From: Rhodococcus sp. 14-2483-1-2 | GTDB lineage: Bacteria > Actinomycetota > Actinomycetes > Mycobacteriales > Mycobacteriaceae | Direction: 5' to 3' | Length of the DNA stretch: 64,000 nt | Assembly (NCBI RefSeq): GCF_002259405.1 | Contig: NZ_NPFW01000007.1 | Coordinates: 62,001-126,000 of the forward strand | Shown: positions 8,643-16,395 of the stretch, piece by piece | Layout: every line of letters starts with the position of its first letter | How positions within the stretch are numbered: position 1 is the first letter of the stretch | Translations under genes and position numbers: made by a program | The notes under the pieces: model-generated | What the model saw: the letters and a program-made list of their open reading frames with translations, nothing else | Database searches by the model: none | What the model was told of the DNA's origin: nothing

Positions 8643-10204
8643 TGAGTGACGACGCTGCGCGGCAGTGCCTGCACGAGGAAGTGAACAGTCGACACCGCGC
8701 TGGGACGGATGTCGCTCGGCCGGACGCCGTCGAACATCAGCACCGTCGCGGAAAGCTCACGGCGCGAGAACGAATCGACCTACTGACCGGCGAGGGCGAG
8801 TTCTTCGAGTTCGGCGCGCTGGCCGGGCCGGGGCCGTCACAACCGGGCAGCCCCACCCTGGTGGCACCGGCCGACGCCATGGTGACCGGCATCGGCTATG
8901 TCGACGGCAGGGCAACGGCCATCGCCGCGTTCGATTTCACGGTTCTGGGCGGGAGCACCGGGGCCGTCGGCATGGCCAAGCTGTCGCGATGCGCCGAACG
9001 CGCATTGCTGGACCGCATTCCCCTGATAGTGCTGAGCGACAGCGGCGGGCACCGAATGCAGGAAGGTCTCGACTCCCGGCACGCGGCGCTCGGCTCACCG
9101 CTGTTTCAGCAGTTCGACGATCTGTCCGGATTGGTACCGATCGTCACCGTCATGATGGGTCCCGGCTTCGGAGTCGGAACGAATCTGGCGGCCCTGTGCG
9201 ACTTCGTCGTGATGGTCAAAGGCATTTCGACCCTGGGAATGTCCTCGTCACCGTTCGTCGCGGCAGCCACCGGTGAGCACATGACCAACGAGGAGATCGG
9301 CGGTGCCGAGGTTCAGGCCGGCCGCGGAGTCGCCGACTTCGCTGCGGAGGACGAGCACGAGGCTATCGACGCAGTCCGCGCGTATCTGAGCTTCCTCCCG
9401 TCCAATTCGCTCGAGGCCCCGCCTCGGATGATGGGTGCCCGGTGGCCCGAGGACATCGATCTGGACACTCTCGTTCCGCTGAGCGGACGCCAGGGTTACG
9501 ACGTGCGGGATGCCGTTCGCGGCATCTGCGACGAGGATTCGATACTGGAGCTACGCGAAACGGCAGCCCCCAACGTGGTGACGGCCTTCGCTCGCGTCGA
9601 CGGTCGCGCCGTCGGAGTGGTGGCCAATCAGCCCCTGCACCTCGGCGGCGCACTCGACAGTGCCGCCTGCGAGAAGGCGGCACACTTCATCGCGGTGTGC
9701 GATGCCTTCGGTCTACCGCTGTTGATCTTGATCGACCTGCCGGGATTCCTGATCGGATCGGCAGCCGAGACAACACAATTGGCCCGGCGCAGCGGCCGTC
9801 TGGTGTACGAGCTGGCCGAGGCCACCGTTCCGCGAATCAGCATCGTGGTGCGCAAGGCCTACGGAGCCGCGTACATCGCCATGGGCGGTGGGCGCGGGTA
9901 CTCACCGGATCTGGCTCTGGCATGGCCCACCGCGCAGATCTGCGCGATGCCGGTGGACGGAGCCGTCGACATCGCCTATCGCCGTGACTGGCAATCCGCG
10001 GAGGATCCGGCTGCTCGACGGGCGGAGCTGATCGCCGGGTTCGAGAAGAACATCGACCCGTTCCATGCGGCCGACGGATTCGGGCTGGACGACGTCGTAC
10101 TGCCGTCGCAGTCTCGCCGGTTGATAGCCGAGACACTCTCCCGCGTCGCTGCCCGTCGCCCACCGCGGGTGCCGCACAAACGCAGATCCATCTCCCCGAT
10201 CTGA
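8642..10204 (+). CDS. Acyl-CoA carboxylase beta (carboxyltransferase) subunit
   Basis: The protein is 520 residues with the two crotonase-like halves of AccD/PccB/MccB proteins. The N-terminal half has RRGKLTARERIDLLTGEGEF, LSDSGGHRMQEG and the acyl-CoA binding MMGPGFGVGTNLAALCDF. The C-terminal half has NVVTAFARVDGRAVGVVANQ, LIDLPGFLIGSAAE and RKAYGAAYIAMGG. It would transfer CO2 from biotin to an acyl-CoA. No biotin carboxylase/carrier alpha subunit is encoded anywhere in the window, so it must borrow one. ATG 8642 overlaps the previous stop. A strong terminator follows. Confidence 0.9.
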   Translation: MSDDAARQCLHEEVNSRHRAGTDVARPDAVEHQHRRGKLTARERIDLLTGEGEFFEFGALAGPGPSQPGSPTLVAPADAMVTGIGYVDGRATAIAAFDFTVLGGSTGAVGMAKLSRCAERALLDRIPLIVLSDSGGHRMQEGLDSRHAALGSPLFQQFDDLSGLVPIVTVMMGPGFGVGTNLAALCDFVVMVKGISTLGMSSSPFVAAATGEHMTNEEIGGAEVQAGRGVADFAAEDEHEAIDAVRAYLSFLPSNSLEAPPRMMGARWPEDIDLDTLVPLSGRQGYDVRDAVRGICDEDSILELRETAAPNVVTAFARVDGRAVGVVANQPLHLGGALDSAACEKAAHFIAVCDAFGLPLLILIDLPGFLIGSAAETTQLARRSGRLVYELAEATVPRISIVVRKAYGAAYIAMGGGRGYSPDLALAWPTAQICAMPVDGAVDIAYRRDWQSAEDPAARRAELIAGFEKNIDPFHAADGFGLDDVVLPSQSRRLIAETLSRVAARRPPRVPHKRRSISPI

Positions 10205-10235
10205 GCTCGGCCTCTTCGATCCCGGCTTCGAAACG

Positions 10236-10283
10236 ACTCGGCCGGTGCCGATGCCTTCGTGGAGGCATCGGCACCGGCCGAGT
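10236..10283. terminator. Bidirectional intrinsic terminator with 20-bp perfect stem
   Basis: The arms at 10236-10255 and 10264-10283 are perfect reverse complements over 20 bp, separated by an 8-base loop TTCGTGGA. The hairpin sits between the convergent carboxyltransferase gene (+) and the flavin oxidoreductase gene (-), only 5 bp from the latter's stop. It has no long T-run, which is common in GC-rich actinobacteria. It probably stops transcription from both sides. Confidence 0.85.
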
Positions 10284-10288
10284 TCCGT

Positions 10289-11611
10289 TCAGCTCAGGTG
10301 AACGAGAGGGAAGCTCTCGATCACACTGTCGGCCACGATCTTTGCTGTTTCAGCGCAAGCCGTGGTTCCGCCGTTGGCAAATTCCTTGACTCCGTCACCC
10401 ACGTTCCACAGGCCCGTGATCGGTGTCGTGTTCGGTAGATCGAAGCCGGCCACTGCCCGCTGCGGTGGCCAGCCGTCACGAGTGACGTTGACCGAGAGCA
10501 CCCGTGCACGTGAGTCGAAGTTCTCGATCGCGTCGCGCAGGTCCTCCATGACCAGTTCGACCTCGGTGTCGGAATCGAAATCGCCGACCGAGGGTTCGGG
10601 AATTGCGCCACCCACGTACAGGTTCCACCCGTCCGGAGCCATTTCGGGGCAGGTCTCGGTGAAGTTGGCGATGTACGCGAGGCGACGCGATTTCGCGAAG
10701 CTCAGCATTCCGGGAACGTCGACGAGGCGCTCCTGGCTGGCGAAGTTCACCGCGATCATCGAGCACGGACGATCGGCCGCACGTACCTGGGCGGCGTAAT
10801 CCGCACCCACGGCGTCGTCGCCGGTCAGCTTCAGCGTTGCGCTAGGACCGACGTCGCTGATCACCACGCGCGCCTCGACCGTCGTCTCGACTCCACCACG
10901 TGTTGCCACGATTCCGCGCACCACGCCGTCCTCGACGAGAATGCGGTCTGCGGACGTCGACAGCCACACCTGCCCGCCGTTGCCTTCGATGGACTCGACC
11001 AGCGACTGCCAGACACCGATGGTGCCCTGGGGGTGGAAGCCGAACTTCTTGAACGCACTCTTGCGCGTGAAGTAGGTCAGGAACACCTTCGCAGGGAGCT
11101 CGGTGGAGCTGACGGCGAACACCGACGCACACATGTTGCGGAAGATCCCGTGCACACCTTCGTTCTTCGTGTACTTCGAGACCCACTCCGCGGTGGACAG
11201 CTCGTCCTCGGGCATGCCGCTGTCGTTGCGGGCAGCACCGAGGCCGCTGACCAGTTTGGCACCCTGTCGGGTCAGTTTGGAGAGCAGGAAGCCCCACCCG
11301 CCACCGGTGACGTCGACGTTCTTGCCACCGATGCTGTACAGAATCGGAGGGGAGGGCATCCGGATGTCGAATTTCGCCCCGACCTCCGCGAACGTCTCCT
11401 CGGTGATGCCACCCAACTCGATGACGATTGCGCCGTTGTTGACCTTGAATCCGTCGATCTCGTCGGTGGATGCGCGTCCGCCGACCTTGTCGAGGGATTC
11501 CACCACCAAAGTCCGATACCCTTTGTGCGCCAGCCGAGCTGCGGTGAACAGGCCACCTGCGCCCGCACCGACCACCACGACATCGAACTGCTGTGTTTCC
11601 GGTGTATTCAT
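10289..11611 (-). CDS. NAD(P)/FAD-dependent oxidoreductase, phytoene desaturase/amine oxidase-like
   Basis: The protein is 440 residues. It opens with the dinucleotide-binding motif VVVVGAGAGGLFTAARLAHK and VVESLDKVGGRASTDEIDG, as in the CrtI/amine-oxidase superfamily. It ends in a FAD-contact segment, ITGLWNVGDGVKEFANGGTT. No membrane span or secretion signal is apparent. It probably dehydrogenates or isomerises an isoprenoid-like or alicyclic intermediate; true carotenoid synthesis is unlikely because no phytoene synthase or cyclase is nearby. The ATG has GAGGAG 9 bp upstream. It is downstream of an acyl-CoA dehydrogenase in the same direction. Confidence 0.8.
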   Translation of the reverse strand: MNTPETQQFDVVVVGAGAGGLFTAARLAHKGYRTLVVESLDKVGGRASTDEIDGFKVNNGAIVIELGGITEETFAEVGAKFDIRMPSPPILYSIGGKNVDVTGGGWGFLLSKLTRQGAKLVSGLGAARNDSGMPEDELSTAEWVSKYTKNEGVHGIFRNMCASVFAVSSTELPAKVFLTYFTRKSAFKKFGFHPQGTIGVWQSLVESIEGNGGQVWLSTSADRILVEDGVVRGIVATRGGVETTVEARVVISDVGPSATLKLTGDDAVGADYAAQVRAADRPCSMIAVNFASQERLVDVPGMLSFAKSRRLAYIANFTETCPEMAPDGWNLYVGGAIPEPSVGDFDSDTEVELVMEDLRDAIENFDSRARVLSVNVTRDGWPPQRAVAGFDLPNTTPITGLWNVGDGVKEFANGGTTACAETAKIVADSVIESFPLVHLS

Positions 11612-11681
11612 CGTTCTGTGCTCCTCGAGATCAGCTCACCGAAACCAGTTCGGCGCGTTGGCTTTGTGTCGGTACGGGGTG

Positions 11682-12899
11682 TCAGTACGAGCGCGGCAGC
11701 CCCATGGTGGTCTGCGCGACGAAGTTCAGGACCATCTCTTTGCTCACCGGTGCCGTACGCATCAAGCGAGTGACGAACCACAACTCCGCCAAGCCGTATT
11801 CGTGGGTGAGTCCGTTTCCACCGTGTGTCTGGATCGACTGGTCCAGCGCCTTCAGAGCGGCCTCGGAGGCCGCGTACTTGGCAATGTTCGCGGCCTCGCC
11901 CGACGGCTTGCCTGCATCGAACAACTCGGCACTCTTCGCCGTGGCGAGACGTCCGAGCTCGACGTCGATCTGCGCTGCCGCAAGCGGGTGGGCCACACCC
12001 TGATGCGACCCGATCGGAACCGACCAGACCTCCCTGGTCTTGGCGTAGTCGACGGCCTTGTCCAGCGCGTAACGACCGACCCCACCACAGATGGCACCGA
12101 CCAGAATCCGCTCCGGATTGAGTCCGGCGAACACCTGCTTCAATCCCTGGCCGGCCGCACCGATCAGTGCGTCCGGTCCCACCCGCACGCCGTCGAGGAA
12201 CACGGTGAATTGCTTGTCGGGCGAGACGATCGCGGTGTCGATCTTCTGCAGGGTCAGGCCGGGAGTATCGGTCGGAACGACGAAGAGCGACAGCGCCTTG
12301 CGCTCGCCCGTCGAATGCTCGACGTCCTTGGCCACCACGAGAAGCGCGTCGGCCTCGTCCACCGCCGAGATGTAGTACTTTCCGCCGTTGAGTACCCAGC
12401 CGTCGCCGTCGCGCGTCGCTGTCGTCTTCAGAGCATGACTGTTCGAGCCCGCATCGGGTTCGGTCAGTCCGAAGGACATCTTCTTCGATCCGTCGGCCAG
12501 CGCCGGCAGCCACTTCTGCTTCATCTCGGTCGACCCGTGCATGTTGACGATGGAGCCGCAGATGGCCGGTGAGATGACCCAGATCAGCAGCGGGAAACCG
12601 TGCGCAGCGAGTTCTTCGACGACAACCACGGCCTCGGCCATTCCGCCGCCACCGCCGCCGAACTCCTCGGGTAGATGCACTCCGAGAAGGCCGGATTCTC
12701 CCAGTTCCTTCCACAGCTCGTCGATGTTCCCGTTCGCCCGCGCGCGCTCGAGGAAGTACGCGGCACCGTATCGGTCCGCGATCTTGGCGACGCTCTCTCG
12801 GATCAGGCGGTGCTCGTCGTTGTCGTTGATCAGACCCTGCACGGCTGGACCGTCCCTTGTTCGTGTGGGTGGCCGGCGCGATCGCACCAGCTCGTTCAT
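11682..12899 (-). CDS. Acyl-CoA dehydrogenase (start uncertain)
   Basis: The longest frame encodes 405 residues. GLTEPDAGSNSHALKT is the flavin motif and SIQTHGGNGLTHEYGLAELW the C-terminal signature. There is no EGT motif; LNPERILVG supplies a Glu at the helix-G position used by isovaleryl-CoA-type enzymes. ATG 12899 directly abuts the palindrome at 12900-12914, leaving no room for a ribosome binding site, and the first 19 residues are Arg/Pro rich and unlike the family. The alternative GTG at 12842 (VQGLINDNDEHRL) gives a normal N-terminus and a leader of about 57 bases. One of the two must be right; the shorter form is plausible. Confidence 0.85.
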   Translation of the reverse strand: MNELVRSRRPPTRTRDGPAVQGLINDNDEHRLIRESVAKIADRYGAAYFLERARANGNIDELWKELGESGLLGVHLPEEFGGGGGGMAEAVVVVEELAAHGFPLLIWVISPAICGSIVNMHGSTEMKQKWLPALADGSKKMSFGLTEPDAGSNSHALKTTATRDGDGWVLNGGKYYISAVDEADALLVVAKDVEHSTGERKALSLFVVPTDTPGLTLQKIDTAIVSPDKQFTVFLDGVRVGPDALIGAAGQGLKQVFAGLNPERILVGAICGGVGRYALDKAVDYAKTREVWSVPIGSHQGVAHPLAAAQIDVELGRLATAKSAELFDAGKPSGEAANIAKYAASEAALKALDQSIQTHGGNGLTHEYGLAELWFVTRLMRTAPVSKEMVLNFVAQTTMGLPRSY

Positions 12900-12914
12900 A
12901 ATCTAATATAGATA
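12900..12914. promoter_or_regulatory. Operator-like AATCTA-N3-TAGATT element, copy C
   Basis: The sequence AATCTA-ATA-TAGATA matches the inferred consensus at 11 of 12 arm positions and lies in a run of A/T between two genes read leftward. It touches the longest possible start of the acyl-CoA dehydrogenase gene. The reverse strand here also offers TATATT-like -10 sequences, so a regulator bound here would block the promoter. Confidence 0.55.
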
Positions 12915-12964
12915 AAAATATATCGGAGTCAACCGAGTCCTCGCTTCTGCCGCAGACGGCGAAG

Positions 12965-14617
12965 TCAGAGCAACTCGTGGAACTCGTCGTTCCGAATGCC
13001 CTCGACAACCCGGAACTTACGGATCTTGCCGGTCGGAGTCAGCGGTAATTCTTCGGCCAGGAACCACCGACTCGGCACCTTGTACGGCGAAAGGACCGCC
13101 CGAGCATGCCGCTCGAGCTGCTCGCGCAAGTCCGCGGCGGCCTCACCGCGAACTCGAACCACCACGGCCACCACCTCACCCAGCCGGGCGTCGGCAAGTC
13201 CGATCACGGTGGCGTCCAGAACAGAATCGACGGCCAGCAGCGCCGACTCGATCTCGAGCGGGGAAATGTTCTCCCCTCCCCTGATGATGAGATCCTTGAG
13301 CCGACCGGCCAGCGTCAGGTAGCCGCGCGAGTCCATCGAGCCCAGATCGCCGGTGCGCACGAAGCCGTCGCGGTCCAGCGCTCGCGCGGTCGCGTCGGGA
13401 TCCTTCCAGTACTCCAGGAACTGCAGGTAACCGCGAGCGCAGATTTCACCGACCTCGCCGATCGGCAGCACGTCGCCCGTCACCGGGTCGATCACCTTGC
13501 AGTCCACCTGGGCCAACGGGTGTCCGACGGTCGTCAACTGGTCCCGCCGCGAATCGGTCCGCCGGGTCGCGGACAGCACCGGCGATAGTTCTGTCTGCCC
13601 GAACACATTCAACACCGCCGATCCGAACACTCTCTCGGCAGATTCGATCATCGCCGAGGGCACTGGTGCGGCCCCGCCGAACATCGTGGTCACGTGCGGT
13701 GCGTTGCCCTCCTCACCTCGAACGGATTCGAGGATGGCCCCGAGTACGGCCGGCACGTAGAACAACAGGTCCGCTGATTCACGCCGCGCGGTCTCGATCA
13801 CCGGAGCCGGGGCGAACTGTTCGATCAGGACCACCGTGCCACCGACCCACACCGGCCCGAGCGTCGCGACCACACACGCTGCGGTGTGGAACATCGGCAG
13901 CGGATTGACCGCGACCGATCCCGACTCGATCCCGACGTACTCCATCGTGAGCTTGGCAACGTTGACCAGAGATCGGTGACAGAGCAGCACCCCCTTCGGC
14001 TTTCCCGTGGTCCCCGAGGTGTACTGCAGCATGACGGGCGCGAGAGGATCGTGGGGAACGTTGGACAACGTATCGGCGGCTACCTCGTCCGCCCGCCAGC
14101 GAGCGCGCTCGGACAGGCTGATCACGATCAAGTCCGATCGATCCCCCGCGATGCTCGACGCCACCTCGGCCATGTCGTAGTCGCGGCTCGAATCCGCATG
14201 GATCAGAACGCGTGCGCCGGAGTGCCCGAGTGCGTAGTCGAGTTCGCCGCGTCGAAGAACCGGGTTCAATGCAACCAGGACGACGCCTGCGAGGGCCGCA
14301 CCGAACTGAATTATCGGCCACTCGACGTTGTTCGGTGCCCACAGGGCGACGAACTCCCCCGGCTCGGCCAGCTGCCGCAGAGCCGTCGCCACCTTCAGCG
14401 CCTCCTCGTACAGTTCGGCGTAGGTCAAGCGAAGCTCCGCACCGTCTCCGTGGCGAGTTCCGATCAGCGCGGTCACCGCGGAGTGAGTGACCGCGCGTTC
14501 GGCGAGTACGCCACCCACCGTGTGGTCGACCAGATCCGAGCTCGTGTCTCGTTCCCAGAACGACATGACGAGAGGATCGCGCTCTCGATCGGCCGGGCGA
14601 GTCTCCAGTGTTGTCAT
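12965..14617 (-). CDS. AMP-dependent acyl-CoA synthetase/ligase
   Basis: The protein is 550 residues, the usual length for acyl-CoA synthetases. YTSGTTGKPKGV is the phosphate-binding loop (motif A3), FGQTELSP lies in motif A5, GFVRTGDLGSMDSRGYL contains the conserved Asp (A7), and PTGKIRKF near the C-terminus carries the catalytic Lys (A10). It activates a carboxylic acid to its CoA thioester with ATP, probably the entry reaction of the pathway. The ATG has GGAGG just upstream. It is divergent from the LLM oxidoreductase gene across a 130-bp AT-rich region. Confidence 0.92.
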   Translation of the reverse strand: MTTLETRPADRERDPLVMSFWERDTSSDLVDHTVGGVLAERAVTHSAVTALIGTRHGDGAELRLTYAELYEEALKVATALRQLAEPGEFVALWAPNNVEWPIIQFGAALAGVVLVALNPVLRRGELDYALGHSGARVLIHADSSRDYDMAEVASSIAGDRSDLIVISLSERARWRADEVAADTLSNVPHDPLAPVMLQYTSGTTGKPKGVLLCHRSLVNVAKLTMEYVGIESGSVAVNPLPMFHTAACVVATLGPVWVGGTVVLIEQFAPAPVIETARRESADLLFYVPAVLGAILESVRGEEGNAPHVTTMFGGAAPVPSAMIESAERVFGSAVLNVFGQTELSPVLSATRRTDSRRDQLTTVGHPLAQVDCKVIDPVTGDVLPIGEVGEICARGYLQFLEYWKDPDATARALDRDGFVRTGDLGSMDSRGYLTLAGRLKDLIIRGGENISPLEIESALLAVDSVLDATVIGLADARLGEVVAVVVRVRGEAAADLREQLERHARAVLSPYKVPSRWFLAEELPLTPTGKIRKFRVVEGIRNDEFHELL

Positions 14618-14680
14618 ATGTCCTCCGTTTCGAGCACAGACCAGCGCGCGACTCCTGATCGCGTCCTTGCAGTTTTACAT

Positions 14681-14695
14681 AATGTGGATTAAAAA
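14681..14695. promoter_or_regulatory. AT-rich regulatory element D (AATGTGGATTAAAAA)
   Basis: This 15-base element lies in the divergent region between the acyl-CoA synthetase (-) and LLM oxidoreductase (+) genes. It is 13/15 identical to element F at 19831-19845 in front of a membrane-CoxIII-CoxIV module. It is only weakly related (7/12) to the AATCTA-N3-TAGATT palindromes. It may be a degenerate operator for the same regulator or a second regulator's site. Confidence 0.35.
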
Positions 14696-14747
14696 TTACG
14701 AGAATACGTCGGTGAAGTTCACCGCGAGAACACCGATCAGGAGAGCA

Positions 14748-15788
14748 ATGCGAATCGGAACCATGATCGACTACTCGGGCGGTTTCCGAGAATCCGCAGC
14801 CGAGGTGGCCGAGCTCGAGAAGGTCGGGCTCGACATCATCTTCGTCCCGGAAGCGTATTCCTTCGACGCCGTCAGCCAACTCGGCTACCTTGCTGCCACT
14901 ACCTCGACGGTGCAGCTCGCGTCGGGCATCATCCAGATCTACACCCGCACACCGTCACTGACAGCAATGACTGCCGCAGGCCTCGACTACGTATCGGACG
15001 GCAGATTCGTCCTCGGCCTGGGCGCGTCCGGTCCGCAGGTGGTCGAAGGCTTTCACGGGGTCACCTACGACGCTCCCCTCGCTCGTACCCGAGAAGTTGT
15101 GGATATCTGCCGACAGGTGTGGCGACGGGAGCGCGTTCAGCACCAGGGCAAGCACTACCAGATTCCGCTTCCGGCCGACAGAGGAACCGGACTCGGGAAG
15201 CCGCTCAAACTCATCAATCATCCAGTTCGAGAGAAGATCCCGATCCTCGTTGCGGCTATCGGGCCGAAGAACGTCGAGCTCACGGCCGAGATCGCCGAAG
15301 GCTGGCAACCGATCTTCTTCGCCCCGGAGAAGGCGCACTCGGTGTGGGGCGATGCGCTGGCCGCGGGCAAGGCCAGACGGGATCCGTCGCTGGGCGAGCT
15401 CGACATCTATGCCGGACCGACCTTGGCCATCGGTGACGACGCAGACAAATACCTCGCCGGTGTGAAACCGCATCTGGCGCTGTACATCGGCGGCATGGGA
15501 GCGAAGGGCAAGAACTTCTACAACGATCTGGCATGCCGATACGGCTACGCAGCCGAGGCGGCGACGATCCAGGACCTGTATCTCGCGGGGAGAAAGGACG
15601 AGGCGGCCGCTGCGGTACCCGACGACCTGGCCCGAGCCGTCAACCTCATCGGACCCGCCGGTTACGTGAAGGAACGAATCGCCGCGTTCGCCGAGGCCGG
15701 CGTCACCACACTCAACGTCACCCCGGTCACGAAGGACTCGGCCGAGCGCATTGCCCAGATCGCATTGCTCCGCAACCTGATCGGATGA
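14748..15788 (+). CDS. LLM class oxidoreductase, probably F420-dependent
   Basis: The 346-residue protein is of the luciferase-like monooxygenase fold: MRIGTMIDYSGGFRESAAEV at the N-terminus, IFVPEAYSFDAVSQLGYLAA, LGLGASGPQVVEGFHG, and GPAGYVKERIAAFAEAGVTT at the C-terminus. The pattern resembles actinobacterial F420-dependent oxidoreductases (Rv3520c type). It would oxidise or reduce a hydroxyl, keto or enone group using F420; FMN use cannot be excluded. ATG 14748 has AGGAGAGC upstream and gives the family N-terminus. A hairpin terminator follows at 15794. Confidence 0.82.
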   Translation: MRIGTMIDYSGGFRESAAEVAELEKVGLDIIFVPEAYSFDAVSQLGYLAATTSTVQLASGIIQIYTRTPSLTAMTAAGLDYVSDGRFVLGLGASGPQVVEGFHGVTYDAPLARTREVVDICRQVWRRERVQHQGKHYQIPLPADRGTGLGKPLKLINHPVREKIPILVAAIGPKNVELTAEIAEGWQPIFFAPEKAHSVWGDALAAGKARRDPSLGELDIYAGPTLAIGDDADKYLAGVKPHLALYIGGMGAKGKNFYNDLACRYGYAAEAATIQDLYLAGRKDEAAAAVPDDLARAVNLIGPAGYVKERIAAFAEAGVTTLNVTPVTKDSAERIAQIALLRNLIG

Positions 15789-15793
15789 TCTCG

Positions 15794-15823
15794 GCCCGGT
15801 GCCGCTACCGGTCGGCACCGGGC
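15794..15823. terminator. Intrinsic terminator between convergent genes
   Basis: The inverted repeat GCCCGGTGCCG / CGGCACCGGGC has 11-bp perfect arms and an 8-base loop. It lies 5 bp after the LLM oxidoreductase stop and 43 bp from the stop of the convergent NTF2-like gene. No T-run is present. Confidence 0.75.
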
Positions 15824-15866
15824 TCACCGATCACGACCGGCAGGCAAGCAGGGAAGTAACTCTCGG

Positions 15867-16301
15867 TCAGGCGATCGTGACGCCGACCTGGTCGAGGACG
15901 GTTGCCAGGTCCCAATAGTCCTCGTGGCTCGTCAGTCTTCCGTCGTCGCCGTACTCGCAAATCGCCACCCCGAACACCGTGAACTGCTTGCCCGACGCGT
16001 CGATCACCTTCCCGTTGCGTAACCGGAGGGGGCCGCCATAGGTACCGGACCACCGCCACTTTCCGTAGAAGCGGCCATCTGCGGCTCGAATGTCCTCGAA
16101 CTCGATGAACGAGTCGGGCGCGAACTTCGACATGTACCGATGAAATTTCGAGATTGCCTCACGTCCAACATACTTCGGCTCGAACGCCATGTCGCGGTAG
16201 TAGGCTTCGGGTGCAAAGAACTCCACCAAGGCATCGGGGTCGTCGGTCCACGCCTTCGAGAACGCCTGGGTGAACTCCGGGTCGGTAGGATGGGGCGTCA
16301 T
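15867..16301 (-). CDS. Nuclear transport factor 2-like (SnoaL-type) protein
   Basis: A 144-residue single-domain protein with the cone-shaped NTF2 fold pattern: an N-terminal helix FTQAFSKAWTDDPDALVEFF, AREAISKFHRYMSKFAPDSF-like central helices, and the strand-rich SGKQFTVFGVAICEYGDDGR followed by the terminal SHEDYWDLATVLDQV. Such proteins act as small isomerases, hydrolases or binding proteins in steroid, terpenoid and aromatic metabolism. It is divergent from the quinone-reductase gene and shares the operator at 16326. No catalytic residues can be assigned. Confidence 0.8.
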   Translation of the reverse strand: MTPHPTDPEFTQAFSKAWTDDPDALVEFFAPEAYYRDMAFEPKYVGREAISKFHRYMSKFAPDSFIEFEDIRAADGRFYGKWRWSGTYGGPLRLRNGKVIDASGKQFTVFGVAICEYGDDGRLTSHEDYWDLATVLDQVGVTIA

Positions 16302-16325
16302 GATCTCTCCTCTGTAGTTGCAAAT

Positions 16326-16340
16326 AATCTATCCTAGATT
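16326..16340. promoter_or_regulatory. Operator-like palindrome, copy E (perfect AATCTA-TCC-TAGATT)
   Basis: A perfect 6-3-6 palindrome located between the divergent NTF2-like (-) and quinone-reductase (+) genes. It defines the consensus for the other sites in the locus. A second perfect inverted repeat, GTCACG-GACTT-CGTGAC, lies 8 bp to the right (16349-16365). The AT-rich block stands out against the GC-rich background. Confidence 0.6.
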
Positions 16341-16348
16341 CGATTATT

Positions 16349-16365
16349 GTCACGGACTTCGTGAC
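16349..16365. promoter_or_regulatory. Perfect inverted repeat GTCACG-N5-CGTGAC
   Basis: The 6-bp arms with 5-base spacer lie between the AATCTA-N3-TAGATT palindrome and the start of the quinone-reductase gene. It could be a second operator or a small hairpin in the leader. No matching copy was found elsewhere in the window by eye. Confidence 0.4.
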
Positions 16366-16395
16366 ACCCGGTCGACATTTCCGGAAGGACTCGCC

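Noticed and set aside
10289-11611. Carotenoid biosynthesis (crtI) assignment
   Set aside because: The fold is CrtI-like, but no phytoene synthase, cyclase or GGPP synthase is nearby and the neighbours are acyl-CoA catabolic genes.
16318-16395. Riboswitch or attenuator upstream of the quinone-reductase gene
   Set aside because: Only two short palindromes are present; there is no leader peptide, T-run or recognisable aptamer pattern, so operators are the simpler reading.
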